Shown piece after piece: positions 1-12,565 of a stretch of DNA of 64,000 bases. A program made the position numbers and the translations under genes. The notes beneath the pieces were generated by a model. It saw only the letters and a program-made list of their open reading frames with translations. It did not search any database and was not told the origin of the DNA. How positions within the stretch are numbered: the first letter of the stretch is position 1; the number at the start of each line of letters is the position of its first letter. Location: assembly GCF_020283565.1 (NCBI RefSeq), contig NC_060060.1, positions 45,124,015 to 45,188,014 on the forward strand, in the 5' to 3' direction. This DNA is from Trifolium pratense. Its lineage: Eukaryota; Streptophyta; Magnoliopsida; Fabales; Fabaceae.

Positions 1-1139
1 AATCGGCAATTGAAATCAATTTTCTTTATAAAACTGTATTTTAAATATGAACCGTCTGATCCAAAATTAACGGTTATTATTGATTATAACGTGAAACTCA
101 TACGTCATTTATTAGTAATTCATGTTCGTTGTTGATTTTGGAGTATATCAACAACGATCATGAGTTACTAAGTCGTTTTTCTATCTATATTAAACATGAA
201 ATATTTAATTTTTCATTTAAAATATGTAGTTATAGATTAAAATAAAAATCAATATATAATTGCTATATATGTATAAACTATAAACCAATGTCCCAGCTGC
301 TATGAAAATGATATAACACCTTATGAATTAATACAATTGGAAGACACATATGCTTTCAAATAAAGGTAAGGGTCAAAATAAGCATGCTAATACCATTATG
401 AGTACGCAATTGGCAACGGTGTCGTTTTGTATATTCAAGTCAATTACATCATTCGGATGTGATACTCACTTCCATTTTGCAAAATTGGCTAGAAATTGAC
501 ACATTGGACAAGCTCTTTCAGCTACCAAAACTATAAACAAATAATAAGTTAGGGCACATTTTTTTTATTTTTAAATTTCACACTTGCTTCTTAATTTATC
601 TCGAATATGTGAATATGTTTACGATATTAGTTTTTGAAATGTTTGCTAGCTAGTCATGCATATTTTAGAGCTTAGGTAAAAGGGAACATAGCCACTTCTA
701 TTTTTTTCACTTTGCTATTTGTTAATTATTGGAGTTTATCTTTGCATACATTTTGTTATGATTTTATCTTCTTACTACGTACCACTAGTCATGTTTAAGA
801 CTAAGACGCAAGTAATTAACAAGTCTAAGAAGTGCTTGAACAAGTCCAAGACATTCACATTTTTTCTATCTTCTTATTTTTGTTAAACAATACACTTGGA
901 TTCACTTTTGATTTTTCAAAATTTTTTACACTCTATATTTGGTCAATCTAAACGTGTAAAATATGCACTTTAAATTTTTCAGGAATTTTTATACCTCCAA
1001 TAAACAAATCCAAGAGCGTATTATATGTTCACTTCAATTTTTTTCAAAATTTTTGAATTGGGCATTCAAAAATAATTATCTCAATGGCGAAGGTTTAGCT
1101 GGTAGAATTTGTTTGTAGTTGATGATAATTAGTGTGATT
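1..1139. other. AT-rich intergenic DNA
   Basis: No open frame of note, no tRNA-like boxes and no paired terminal repeats could be seen here. Base composition is strongly AT-rich, as in the other intergenic parts of the window. Confidence 0.5.
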
Positions 1140-2700
1140 TTGGGTCTTCGAGGGGAAAGGTACCTGATAGAAATTTTGCAAGTGTACAAAATAATCGCAA
1201 GTAGTAAAAATTATCGATCCTCAGGGATTGAGATTAATATAAAGCAAAACAATTAAACTATTACTTAAGAGGAAATTAAAATACATTTGGGGGGTTTGCA
1301 TTGCAAGTTGTTTGACAATTTGAAAGTAAAAAGATTGAATTCAACAATTAAAGAAAGAGATTGGGTTTGTTTTGAATCCCTCGTATTTCACTATGGATGT
1401 TAGCGTCTAATACCCTTATGATGATCAATTCAATTATCACGACGGTTCAACTAAGCCACTATACCCATTCTCATGATGTATAACTCACTATTTTACACTA
1501 TAATCCCCTAATCTCTTAGGCCAATTAAATAGTTAAAATAGGCAAACATTGAACGTTAAACCATAAGTCACAACCCCTAATTTCCTATCTCTAGATCAAT
1601 TACAAGGTTGAACGATCAATTTAGGTCCAATTCATACAATTAATCTCTTAATCAATATGAATCTCAAATCATACATGAACATTCATCAATGCACATAAGC
1701 ATTAAACAAAAATATTGATTGAATAGAAAATTGAATTAATCGAAAGAGTATCAATACAAAACTAACATGTGAAACCCATAGATTCATACAAGTTCATCTT
1801 ACAAAACCCAATCAAAAACAATTTAGCTACTCATAATATTAATTAGAGATAATAGAGAATAAAGAATTACACATAAAATTATGATTGAATGTGTAGAAAG
1901 CCAGCACCAAAGAACTGCTATTCAACGGTGAAGCCTCTGCGTGACTGCTTTCTTTCTTCTCTCGGCGTGCCACCTCCTTTTGTGCGTGACTTTTCTCTTT
2001 TATAATGTTTTCAGTGGTAAAACCTTCCTTCACCTTTATTGGGCCACCAAATAAGGCCTGCTCCTTTGTTGTGATGTTCCCCTCCTCTATATTCTCCTCA
2101 CATCTAGTAATTTTATTTCTTTCAAATGCTTAAGAAGATTTGTATGCTCACGTGTCACCAAGGCATGGGCCACCAAAAGGGCTATGTAATTTTCTTCTTC
2201 TCATGGTCCATAGTTGCACCCTTCCACTATTAAGGCAATATGTCAATAATTTTCAAGCAACTTTAGCTGTAGTCTTCCGCTAACCGATTGACCTATTTAA
2301 CTGAACCAATCACATAAGACAAAAACTAGATGAAATGGCTGATTAGTAAAGAAATTAGAAGCATAAAAACTCAATTGACTTATAAACTTAAAAACCACAA
2401 TTTATTCAAACTTACTCTAAATTAAATATTAAAGTAATAAAAATAAACTAAAACTTAACTAAAAATATTCTAAAAGTTATCTTTGACGAGAGGTCATCAT
2501 GAACCAAGAAAATAAAAACTACACAAAATATTATTTTAATAGAGAAAAATATTTATTTGACTCAATAAATTAAAACTTGCAATTTAATTAAAATGACTTT
2601 AAAGTAAACACTAAACTAATAAAATTTTATTAAAACTTAATTAAAAAGACTCTAAAATAGCGACTGATGAGGATCTCATCAGTACCCGCAAAAATGTTAG
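1140..2700. mobile_element. Possible non-coding remnant of an LTR retrotransposon
   Basis: The left part has the wording 'aagtgtacaaaataatcgca' followed by 'tcgatcctcagggattg', which recurs in plant LTR-retrotransposon terminal or leader DNA. The right part has 'gaggtcatcatgaacc' and 'gaggatctcatcagtaccc', a repeated 'gag(g)atc/gtcatca' theme. No gag or pol reading frame is present and no paired LTR was found. The 64-codon minus-strand frame at 1839-2033 has no recognisable domain. The assignment rests on pattern memory only; a repeat-library comparison would settle it. Confidence 0.3.
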
Positions 2701-3872
2701 CACTCCAACGCTCAAGTCAATGTTTGAATGAGGCAAGAATGTGTGCTAAATTGGAGGAGCAGATGTCATACCTTGAAATTGGTAAATGATTACTTTTTCT
2801 TAAGAATATTAGAGTTTTATGTAGCGGGGTCCCCCATTTGTAGAGGATCAACAACACATATCACTTAGAATGTCATTCATCCGATGTGTATTGTCGGATA
2901 GCAGGAACAGTGGTCCTTTGATTCGTGCTCGTGAGTCATTCCGTGGGTGTTTATTGCCACGTGTAATTCTTATATGTCTGTCTTGGATCTTCAAGTATAT
3001 TGGGCTTTAGCCGGCCCCGTTTCTATGCATCTCTAGACAAATCCGAAAAGAGTTCAAAATTTGTAAAAGTAATAGATTTTGAGGATTTTTATGAACCATA
3101 TGGGGGTAAAAAATAGCTCTAAAAATTAAACCTTAAAAAACAAAAAGAAAAAATATACGAGGCTTGAATATGAACCCAATGAAGTAGGGTAACACAGTCT
3201 ACTATGTGGGAAAATGGCCACATTGAAGGTTGGCCCAAAATAAGCAGAAACAAAAGGTAGCATTTGTTACTATATACGTGGGGACGTTCATGATCAATAT
3301 GTGGGAATAATACTCACACTCTAGTACATTCATATTTAGACTCATACATAACATGTTCATCAACTTTTAAGTTGGCATGCTGTAGCTCTATTTTGGCGCA
3401 AAGCAAGGACCCTAACATCATCATCATCATACAAGTTGTAATATTGTCCTCATCATATATAAACAAACTCCCTACAAGGGTTTGATCTAGCAGTTCAATT
3501 TGGGAGATTTTGATTTTGAGTTTTAATAATATTTATTCTATCAAAAAAATATGAGCAAACTATCGAATTTATCACTTGAAGGAGGCTCTCGAATAGATCA
3601 CCGAGATTCTGAATATTTCAAAAAAGTTTCTAACTTTAGTTAACTGCCAATTTGATGTTTATATTTAGTCACTTACTTACTATCAATTTAATCCATGTAA
3701 TATACTTCAAGAAGGACTAATATTATGAGTGAAATTTGACGGTAGTTGAACTTTTTGAAATACGTATAATATATTAGAGGACTATTTGAGAGCGCCCTAT
3801 AAAGTGAGAGACAAATTTGAAAGAAACAACCACAAAAAATAATTATGATCAATAACTGCTTTTGCAATAGCA
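2701..3872. other. Intergenic, nothing recognised
   Basis: AT-rich stretch with a short (atc)n run near 3416-3430 and no coding signal. The words 'gggtttgatctagcag' at 3479-3494 resemble the A-box part of the SINE-like sequences at 22555 and 37833, but no B box follows, so it is not called as an element. Confidence 0.4.
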
Positions 3873-4046
3873 GTCGAGTCTCTTTTGGTTTTCACCACCA
3901 ATATCCGGTTCACTGGACCGTCTAATCTGATTCGGGGGTCAATTCTAACATCAAGTGATTTCAGTCATCTTCCAATCGTAGTTGAGGGAGATCGAATTGT
4001 GGTTCACCCTACCAAATCTGGCGTCAATCACCACTGAATCAACTAA
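3873..4046 (-). mobile_element. tRNA-derived SINE
   Basis: Read on the minus strand it starts 'gttgattcagtggtgattga' (RNA polymerase III A-box-like) and runs through a conserved body containing 'cacttgatgttagaattgac' to 'ggtggtgaaaacc'. The same element is on the plus strand at 15762-15915 and 27415-27574, with the same order of blocks. Three dispersed copies with an internal promoter and an A-rich tail (the other two end in poly-A) fit a SINE. It is degenerate and not expected to be active. Confidence 0.6.
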
Positions 4047-5294
4047 CAATTGGTATAGTTGGGTCTTTTGCATCCACATTTGTAAGTCTTAAATGAATAA
4101 CATTTACTTTGAAGTTTTACATGTCAGAATTTGTCACCACGGCAAAACTGCGAAAAATCTTTTGAACTAAAGCCTGTTTGACATGCTACAAGTTATATAA
4201 ACAACCACATTAGAAATATCATTAACAATTTGGTTGTTATTTAATAAATCAATGGCCTCAACATCCAAAGGAAGAGAATCTACTACTACTACTACTACTA
4301 TATCATGATGCTCCTCACAAAAAAAAAGTGTCAATTGAATCTGAATAAAATGCTTCACCACAATTCTTATCAATTTTTTCTTGAAATCTGATGGAGATAA
4401 TTCTTAAATAATATTTCTTCCTAACTCAACATTGGGAATGTTATCGAGGCAACAATGTTTTTAGGGGCATAGCCAATTACATTTTTCTCACCCTATTTTG
4501 AAGCTTTGGCATGAGTCACAACTAGAAATTTGTTTATTTTGCTACCAGTTCAAGTATTTTTTGTTTCCACCTCTTTAATTTTAGGTTTATCCTACTTATT
4601 ATATGCAACATTTTGTCCATAATTCAACTTGTTACAAAGAGATATATGATGATCCACTGTGACAATTATTGAAAAAATCAAGAAGTTTTTCATACACAAC
4701 AACAATATAAAATGCAAACTCTTCCTCTCCAATAGAACTTAGTCATGAATTTTTTTTTTAAACAACAAATATATTATTAACCAGGTCTCCGCACAAGACG
4801 AACAGAGATCGGTAAAAAGTAAATACATAGTTGATTTTGATAAATCAACATCTACAAGTAATCTTGCAAAATGTACAAACACTATTTCTAGTAAATTCAT
4901 CTAATGAAATGGGCATTTCAATAGCAAAAGAAACTAAACATATACTAGTATATTTGAACTAAAACATTTGATAAAAAAATAAAAACAATTTTGATATTTT
5001 CTACTTTTAAACCAAAAGTACACTTAAAAAATTGCATTGCAATACAATAAAAGGTCACAAAAGACTCTCTATAAAGACCCAGCAAAGCATGAAAGACCAG
5101 AAATTAAATTAAGTTTTCATTCTTAAAGCTTATATAACTAATTGCCAATGAACAAGCAAGTTGCACCAAGTTTTATTTGTCTTCATTTATTTCTGCAAAC
5201 ATGCTGCCCAATCTCAACCTTTGAATCTAAAATAAAACATTTCAAATATCAATAGTATATGTTTGCCTGTTTAAATAAAAATTATATAAATCAA
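4047..5294. other. Intergenic with (TAC)n microsatellite and a LINE tail
   Basis: A (tac)n microsatellite at about 4277-4300 gives a run of valines in a spurious minus-strand frame. A LINE-like 3' end is annotated separately at 4748-4830. Nothing else is recognisable. Confidence 0.4.
4748..4830 (-). mobile_element. 3' end of a LINE (non-LTR retrotransposon)
   Basis: On the minus strand the sequence reads '..cgtcttgtgcggagacctgg' then 'ttaataatatatttgttg' and ends in a poly-A run. This is the typical tail of 5'-truncated plant LINEs. A second, diverged tail of the same type lies at 36810-36895. No reverse-transcriptase frame is left. Confidence 0.4.
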
Positions 5295-5471
5295 GACATC
5301 AGGCTCAAGTGGTTAAAGAGCTTCCCATAGGACAAATCGTTCGAGAGAACCCAAGTTCGATTTCTGGTGAGAACAATTGTTGGTCAGACTTTACTTACCT
5401 CGGAACCGAACTCTTAAATACCGGGATTCCCTTCCCCCGGGAACCAGAGGTTAATACCAAACAAAAAAAAA
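5295..5471 (+). mobile_element. tRNA-derived SINE
   Basis: The A-box-like 'ggctcaagtggttaaagagc' is followed about 40 bp later by a B-box-like 'aagttcgatttctgg'. The element ends in 'accaaac' plus a poly-A run at about 5470. The box spacing and poly-A tail fit a SINE, and there is no cloverleaf that would make it a tRNA gene. It is a different family from the one at 3873. Confidence 0.65.
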
Positions 5472-5654
5472 GTATATATATGTTCAAGTTAACTCTGACA
5501 CGATTCACAACTTGACAAGTTGATTGTGAAGTGTCTTCAATTTAAGTCAACAAACTTACAAAAATCACCAAAACCTAATATTACTTTTGTTTTTTCCCCA
5601 ATACATTTTCATGTAGACTTTTAGTTTTGGTCCATTTATTTTTCATTTCTTCAA

Positions 5655-5657
<3 letters not shown>

Positions 5658-5700
<43 letters not shown>
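5658..5700. repeat. (TA)n microsatellite
   Basis: Uninterrupted dinucleotide run of about 43 bp in a non-coding context. Confidence 0.95.
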
Positions 5701-5702
<2 letters not shown>

Positions 5703-6139
5703 AAATTTGACTACTCAAAATCTCACATCACATGTATTTCCCTTATTAAGGGCAAGGGCACATGGTTGCTTCATTGGTTTATTATCTTACACATTTGTTC
5801 ACACACATGGACCACCTTGGCATATGCAATTTAAGGCAATTCTGCCAAACATTTGTGTCTGAATTAATCACTGTCACTAATTCTCCATCATTCAACATCA
5901 TTCAAATCCTACCAAATAGGAAAAGTCTTTCTCTTTATGGACAAAAAATGGGGCAGCTTATGCTATATAGTTACATAAAAATAGTTAGTCTTATGTTATT
6001 GGTTCTATATATTATAAGCCCTATTCTATCATATATGTTACAAGTTTACATAAAAATAGCTAGGCTAATATTAAACACCAATATTGCAGACAAAGATGCT
6101 AACAGAATAAGAGAATCTAACAACTAAAAAGAGAATAGG

Positions 6140-7440
6140 AACAAGAGGAGACCTTAAGCATAGTCAGCAACACTTTTTTGGGCCTCTTTTAATATGTCTG
6201 GACTGTCTTTCTTCGGTCTCTTTTGAAGCTGGCCTAATCTCTTCGACTACATCTGTCCATAACAACATAGTCCTTAAGGTTAGGAGTAGGACTGTTGAAA
6301 AAAACATAACAGTTGAACCACTGCAAAACTGAACCAAACTGCACCAAAAAGAACCGAATTGTTTTTGAGTTTACGAAACAGAACTAGTGTTACTAACGGA
6401 ATTGGACCACACCATAACCAAACGCGAACTGCACAAACTGGTGTTTCAAAATAGTCCAGTTTCATTGAAAAAAATTAAAAAATTCTGTTCACTTTCTACT
6501 CTCAATCTCACTTGTACAGAAAAAAATCCTAAACATTTCTGAAGAACCCAAAATTCCAATCAGAATCTTTATAAATAGTTCACCAAATTGAAAATTCAAA
6601 CCCAATACTGTTTCCAACCACTCACTCCTCATTCCCAAATTAAAATATGATGTCTTTTAATTACTATCTACTTATCTAGCACTAACTTAACTTTCAAGGT
6701 TCCTCAAGACATTTTAAAACTACTTTTTATTTAAAAAAAATCTAAGCATTATGAATAATTGAATATGATGGAGTATGAAAAGAAGTTAGTGACAATAATA
6801 TAAACATGATGATAAACAGAAAGAGAAATACGAAGTGAAAGCAATACCTGCAACTAGTACTGCAAGTGAGAAGTAGAATGGCAGGAAGTGAAAGAGAATT
6901 AATTAGTAGACAATGCTAGTTTCCAGAAGGTAGGATAGGAATGACTCGGGTTAAAAAGTTTACGAATAGTTTGGTTCAGTTCGGCATAACATAAAGCAAT
7001 GTAATTCATTGATTTTAGAAATAGTTCGGTTCAAAACAGTTCGGTTCAAAATGAAACAAAAACACAACAGTTCATTCGGTTTAGAAGAACTGATTTTTCA
7101 GTTCATGAATTTTTACCCCAAACGGAGCCATGAATTTTTACCCCGAAAGGAACCATGACTCGAAAAGGTTGCATTGAAACTCGAAAAGGCCTCATTATTG
7201 TCGGTGACTTCCATCTCAAACAAACGATGTAAAGTCCAGTGATATGTCCAAATATGCTTTGAAGTGTAAGCTATGATACATGAAACAATGTAATCGCCAC
7301 TAAGAATCTGTGACTCGAGTACCATATTCACTAATATAGAAACTGGATCATGGTAACTAGAAATCATGGCAGCAGCATAAGCTTCTTGGGATACATACAA
7401 GTTCTTCTCATCTCTAAAAACTGGACCAAATTTCCATGAA
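6140..7440. repeat. Duplicated block paralogous to 10616-11550
   Basis: From 'aacaagaggagaccttaagc' onward this block matches 10616-11550 in order: a shared non-coding part, a 'ggactgttg...' stretch rich in 'aactg/aacca' words (6286-6480, like 10780-10920), a shared 'tacctgcaactagtactgca' part, and a part with 'cttgtatgtatcccaagaag' on the minus strand. A 95-codon minus frame at 7113-7400 lies in the last part. Its counterpart at 11280-11520 has an internal stop after about 38 codons, so a real gene is unlikely. The block duplicated together with neighbouring RFL genes. Confidence 0.6.
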
Positions 7441-8053
7441 CTAAGCTAATTTAATAATTCTATAATTCCTTTGTTTGAACAAAAATCAGTGTGCCTTAAT
7501 CATCTTCATACAATCTAAATTTAAATGGGGAAAACTATTAAATGAAACAACTAAAGAAAACCATGTAGAGATGTGTATGATTGTAATTATTTTACACCAA
7601 ATTAATTTTGGTGAAAACACGTATCCTGAAGTCTAATCTTGTCATAATTGTTTTAATCCACTAATATTCAATAGAACATACCTTTTTGCATTTCTGAGTA
7701 ACAAATAACTAGGAAGCAATTGATGTGCGCAACAGGAGGCATTTGATATATATCTCAATCTTACACATGACACACATCGTCAAATTGCATTAGAATTTGA
7801 ATATGAAAAATTAGAGCAACAAAAAGTATTAGCATTTACCAAGACATTTGGTATAATTTTAATAACAAAATGAACATAACACGTGACTTTTCATTTAAAC
7901 TAAACTGGTAATGAGCTCATTGTGTAGTCAATCATCCTTTGTATATGTAACTATCAAGTAAATATTTAAACAAATAATAAACATTAGACCATTGTCATCA
8001 AAATTCAAAGTAGCCTAATAAGTTACAAGAAATAATCTTAACTAGTACTTCTC

Positions 8054-9168
8054 TTACAATTGACCTCTAGAAAACATTTCACGGAGAGCAGGGATAATTA
8101 CTTTATAAGTTACAGCATCAGGAATGCAACCATTGTCTTTCATTTCTGACAGCAGAGCCATAGCTTCATCAAACAAGAATTCTAAACAAAGACCATGAAT
8201 CATAATATTATATGTCCAGACTGTTACCTTATAGCCTTTAATCAAAAGATCTTGAAAAATCACTCGGGCATCCATAAGTCTTTTTTCTTTGCATAGTCCG
8301 TCAATAAGTATATTGTATGTGTGCACATCTGGTAGAATGCCTTGGTCTTCAATTTTTTTGATCAATGCAATTGCTTTACCAACATGATGGTTTTTACATA
8401 AAGCATGTAATAAGGAAGTGTAACTGATTACATCAGCAGGTTGACCTCTATCATGCATCTCATCATGAAGCTCCCAAGCATGATAGATTCTCCCTAATTT
8501 GCACAAACCGTCAATAAGAGTATTGTAAGTTAGTGTATTAAGAATAATCTTCTTGCTTTGCATTTCTTTGAAGAGATTCATGGCTTCATCAATCATTTCA
8601 ATCTTACAGAGCCCATTAATAAGAGAATTGTAAGTTACCGTACTAGGAATAACCTTCTTGCTTTGCATTTCTTTGAAGAAATTTATGGCTTCATCCATCA
8701 TTCCAATCTTACACAGCCCATTAATCATGACATTATAGCTAAGAACGTCGGGCATCACTCTTCTTTGGGCCATAGTGTTGAATATAACTTTGGCCTTGTT
8801 CACTTGATTAACTACACAATACCCATCCATTAAAGCATTATAAGTAACAACATCTGGTTTTACACCTTCTGCTATCATCATAGCCAACACATTGAACGCT
8901 TGTTTCACCTTTCCTTCCTTGCAATATGCACTAACCAATATATTAAAAGTATAATCATTTGGTTTGTTGTTTCTCAATATCATTTCCTGAAACAAACCAT
9001 TTGCTTCTTTCAATCGACCATCAATACAAAATCCATACAATAGAGAATTGAAAGTGACAACATTAGGAGAAATTTTCTTTTCGGTCATTTCAAAATATAA
9101 ATCATAAGCATTGATTAAAAGTTTATCTTTACACAAACTACCAATAATAGAGTACCAACTTTGAGCTG
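8054..9168 (-). pseudogene. 5'-truncated RFL PPR pseudogene
   Basis: A 360-codon open frame made of P-class 35-residue PPR repeats, homologous to repeats 5-14 of the intact RFL genes nearby. Homology starts abruptly at about 9165 inside repeat 5; the presequence and repeats 1-4 are absent and no other RFL sequence lies upstream. The first codon of the open frame is TTG (a leucine in the paralogs) and the first in-frame ATG is codon 17. The last repeat has lost 13 codons: the frame goes from 'IIPAL' straight to 'REMFSRGQL' and stays in phase. The 3' flank (7846-8053) is nearly identical to that of the RFL gene at 24502, so the truncation is on the 5' side only. Without a mitochondrial presequence a normal RFL role is unlikely. 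Confidence 0.8.
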
Positions 9169-9555
9169 AAAAACAAGAAAGACAAGTGCTATACCCAAGC
9201 TAAGTTGCACCCCTCCCAGCTAATAATAGGCAACAATGCAGCTTCCACCGCAAATTTGATAGCAATACTGGAACTCCCCTATCAATTCCCGCCACTGACT
9301 TAAAAACGGGCAATCCAGTCCTGAAAATAGTACACAAAAGTATATCAAACATAGCCTAATTTTAGATATACACACCTCAATCCAGAATCTGACCAAACCG
9401 AGACCAAATTCATATGTCCACAATTCCAAGGCAAGCTCTTGTATTCCAAAACCATTGATTGATACCATAGTCTATGAAGTTTGCTTTAAACCTTAATCTT
9501 ATATTCAGCATCCCCTTTTCGGCCTCTTTTAATGTGTCTGAGCTGTCTTCTTTAG
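9169..9555. other. Junction DNA upstream of the truncated RFL gene
   Basis: This DNA is unrelated to the 5' part of other RFL genes, so it marks the truncation breakpoint. An 82-codon minus frame at 9220-9468 has no recognisable domain and no paralog in the window. Confidence 0.35.
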
Positions 9556-9674
9556 TGCATGTTTGGATTCATAGCGAGTCACATTGATTTTGCAAAAACT
9601 ATATTTTGGAGTTTCAACAAAATCATGGTGCCACCGTGAATTTGTTAAAGTCACTGTCCATCCAAACATACATT
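9556..9674. mobile_element. Short MITE with inverted ends
   Basis: Starts 'tgcatgtttggat' and ends 'atccaaacataca', an inverted pair 118 bp apart. It contains 'gtcac..' and '..aaagtcac' in inverted order. A copy of its right half and flank is found at 22978-23080 as part of the segmental duplication. The superfamily is uncertain. Confidence 0.45.
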
Positions 9675-10540
9675 AAGTCTCTTTTGAAGCAGGTCCAATC
9701 TCTTCGATTATCTTCCAGCTACATATTATGACTCCATTAGTTCACAACAACCTTGTCCTTAAGGTTGTGATCAGGAAAAGCCTAAAAAAATCTGCTATAG
9801 CTACTATATCCATTATGAATAACATAAAACCAGAACGTAACAACTAAAGAAAACATATAAAGCAAAGTATGATTGTAATTATTCTACAATGAAATGAGAT
9901 TTTGAATAGTGGTGCCACATTATTTTTGTGTAAACGTCCGACTTAAAATTATTATTTGTCGTAATTGTTTAAATAACTAGTAATCAATAGAACATACCTT
10001 TTGCATTTCTGAGTAACAAATCACTAGGAAGCAAATTGCTCAACATGAATGGCAGTTGATGTACATCCCAAATTTACACATGCGTCCTCAAATTGCTTTA
10101 AGAATTAAAGCAGCAAAAAGGTAATTAATTATTGAAGTAGCCAGAGAGAAGAACTTAGATGGCAAATTTCCACAATACAAATATGAAGAATCACAACGGA
10201 ACCATATTTTATCGCTGTCTTCAACTATGATACCAGTGGATTTTTCCCCATGACAGCGACACACCAATTTGTACCTAACTCAAGAACAACAATCTGTATA
10301 AGTCTAAAACAGGACAATATATCGAACGACAAGATTACTTCCAATACACTTTTTTAAATGGATTATAACGGGCACTCTAGCCCAATTACAAACCGAGATC
10401 AAAGACAAAGCAAACAACTTAAACTATAACATGAGGAGTACAAAAATGTCCTAGCCACGAATAGCGGAGATTGCTTCCAATACATGTTACAAGACAAAAT
10501 TTCAAATGCTCGAACATGAACCAGCTGAAAACATAATATG
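9574..10540. repeat. Segmental duplication, copy A (pairs with 22978-23740)
   Basis: 9574-10085 matches 22978-23475, and about 10272-10540 matches 23466-23740, with few mismatches. The part 10086-10271 is missing from the second copy. This is the distal 3' part of a duplicated unit whose main body carries the RFL genes at 12566 and 24502. Confidence 0.7.
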
Positions 10541-11556
10541 AAACCAAATAGTCCATATGCTTTACTAGAATCTAACAACTAAAAAGGGAATAGGAATATG
10601 AAAATATATGTGACAACAAGAGGAGACCTTAAGCATAGTCAGCAACCCTTTTTGGGACTCTTCTAATGTGTCTGAACTGTCTTTCTTTGGTCTCTTTTGA
10701 AGCAGGCTTAATCTCTTTGAGTATTTCCTAGTTACGGATCATGACTACATCCGTCCACAACAACATTGTCCTTAAGGTTAGGACTGTTGAAAGAAAAACA
10801 TAGAAGTTGAATCGAACTGCAAAACTGAATCAAACTGCACTGCAAATAACCGAATTGTTTTTTTGAGTTTACGAAACAGAACTGGTGTTTCAAAATAGTT
10901 CAGTTTCATTAAAAAAAAAATAAGTTTCCAGAAGTGAAAAAGAATTAAGTTTCATTAAAAAATTCAGTGGGAAATAGGAAGTGAAAGAAATACCTGCAAC
11001 TAGTACTGCAAGTGAGAGGTAGAATGGCAGGAAGTGAAAAAGAATTAATTAGTAACAAATGCTAGTTTCCAGAAGGTAGGATAGGAATGACTCGGGTTAA
11101 AAAGTTTACGAATAGTTTGGTTCAATTCAGCATAATATAAAGCAATTTAATTCATAAACTTTAGAAACAGTTTGGTTCAAAACATTAGAACCCACTGAAT
11201 TGAACTCAAACAGTTCGGTTCAAAATGAAACACAAACAATTCATTCGGTTTTACCAACAATTTTCCAGCAATCATCTCGGCAGCTTGATCATGGAATCCC
11301 ACTGTTTAAAGTGTGAGCTTTGATACGTGAAAAATAGTAATCGCCACTAAGAATCTGTGACTCGAGTAACATTCATTAATATAGAAACTGCAGCATGGTA
11401 ATGACTAATGAGAATACTCTTTCAATAATTGATAACCAAGGATCACGGTAAATATAAATCATGGCAGCAACATAAGGTTCTTGGGATACATACAAGTTCT
11501 CCACATCTCTAAAATATGGACCAAAATTCCATGAATTAAGTTAATCTAATATAGTA

Positions 11557-11703
11557 CTCCCTCTAGTCCTATATATAAGAAAATGTTGAGTTTTTAGATA
11601 CATTGTAAAATTGATGTATCTAGACTATAATATTGCCTAGATACGTTGATTTTACAATGAATCTAATAAGCAAACATTTTCTTATATATAGGACCGGAGG
11701 GAG
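11557..11703. mobile_element. Stowaway-type MITE
   Basis: 147-bp element with inverted ends 'ctccctctagtcctatatat' and 'atatataggaccggagggag', flanked by TA on both sides (11555-11556 and 11704-11705). TA duplication and CTCCCTC ends are diagnostic of Stowaway MITEs, mobilised by Tc1/mariner transposases. Confidence 0.88.
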
Positions 11704-11749
11704 TAATATTTATAGGGAAAAATTCCAAAATTCCATGAAAAAATAAATT

Positions 11750-12565
11750 ATTATTATAGGATAAAAAACATAATTCCATCAAAAGTAACAACATTTATTG
11801 ATATTTTTAGTATGTGTAAAAAACCACAAAAAGATCGAAGCGAGTAATAACTTGTACCTGACTCAATAACAACAATTTGTATCAGTCTGAAACAAGACAA
11901 TGAATCACATAGCAAGATTACTCCCAATACATATTTTTTAAACAACTAAGAGAGATATTTCATAAAGAATAGACTAAAGGGTACTCTAATCCAAAGGACA
12001 AACCAAAAAGAATTAAACTATCTAGTCAACTGATCTTAAAAAACACTTTCTAAACACAACCCCTGTGCATCATTTAAGCCCTCTTTTATCTAGCCATTTA
12101 CATTCTATCGAACCATTTACAGCCTAAATAAACTATGTGAAACTGTTTAAATACAACCTTTTTTGTTGTTGATAAATAGCCTATTTTATTGAATTCAACT
12201 AGGTACACCAAATTCAACAGACTACAAAATTTGTCAAGACACCAAGAAGTATTATACCGAACAACATCTTTCCATCCAATACCAATAGCAGCAACACGCC
12301 AGATCAAAAACAAGACACTCCCTACTTTGCACCCAATACCAAAATCTCAGTGAAGAATTATGACAGCAGACCAGTGGCCAATATCTTAACCCTTCTTTAG
12401 TTTCTAGACAGCTAGATTGTCCATATTACAAAAATTCATAAAATCTGTTTTGCATCAAGGCATTCCAAAAGCTGATAAGTTACAATAAATATCTAACCAA
12501 AATACCAAATAATAAACATTAGATCATTATCATCAAAATTCAAAGTAGCCTAACTAGTACTTCCC
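11750..12565. other. Intergenic and 3' flank of the RFL gene at 12566
   Basis: No gene was seen. The part from about 12240 is shared with 23823-24500 and forms the downstream flank of the duplicated RFL pair. Two minus-strand frames (11754-11945, 12098-12313) have no domain and no conservation. Confidence 0.45.

Noticed and set aside
2655..2690. 'ctgatgaggatctcatcagt' resembling the CUGAUGA core of a hammerhead ribozyme
   Set aside because: It is a simple hairpin; the required GAAA box and third stem are missing.
5762..6127. 121-codon frame
   Set aside because: AT-rich, hydrophobic, no recognisable family, no paralog in the duplicated blocks.
7113..7400. 95-codon minus frame, weakly repeated at 11280-11520
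   Set aside because: The paralogous copy has an early stop and indels, and no domain is recognised, so it is described only as part of the duplicated block.
8558..8833. Plus-strand frames antisense to PPR genes (also 31846-32052, 32286-32540, 53826-54032, 60639-60848)
   Set aside because: Mirror frames of conserved PPR codons, similar only because the sense strands are similar; no start context or domain of their own.
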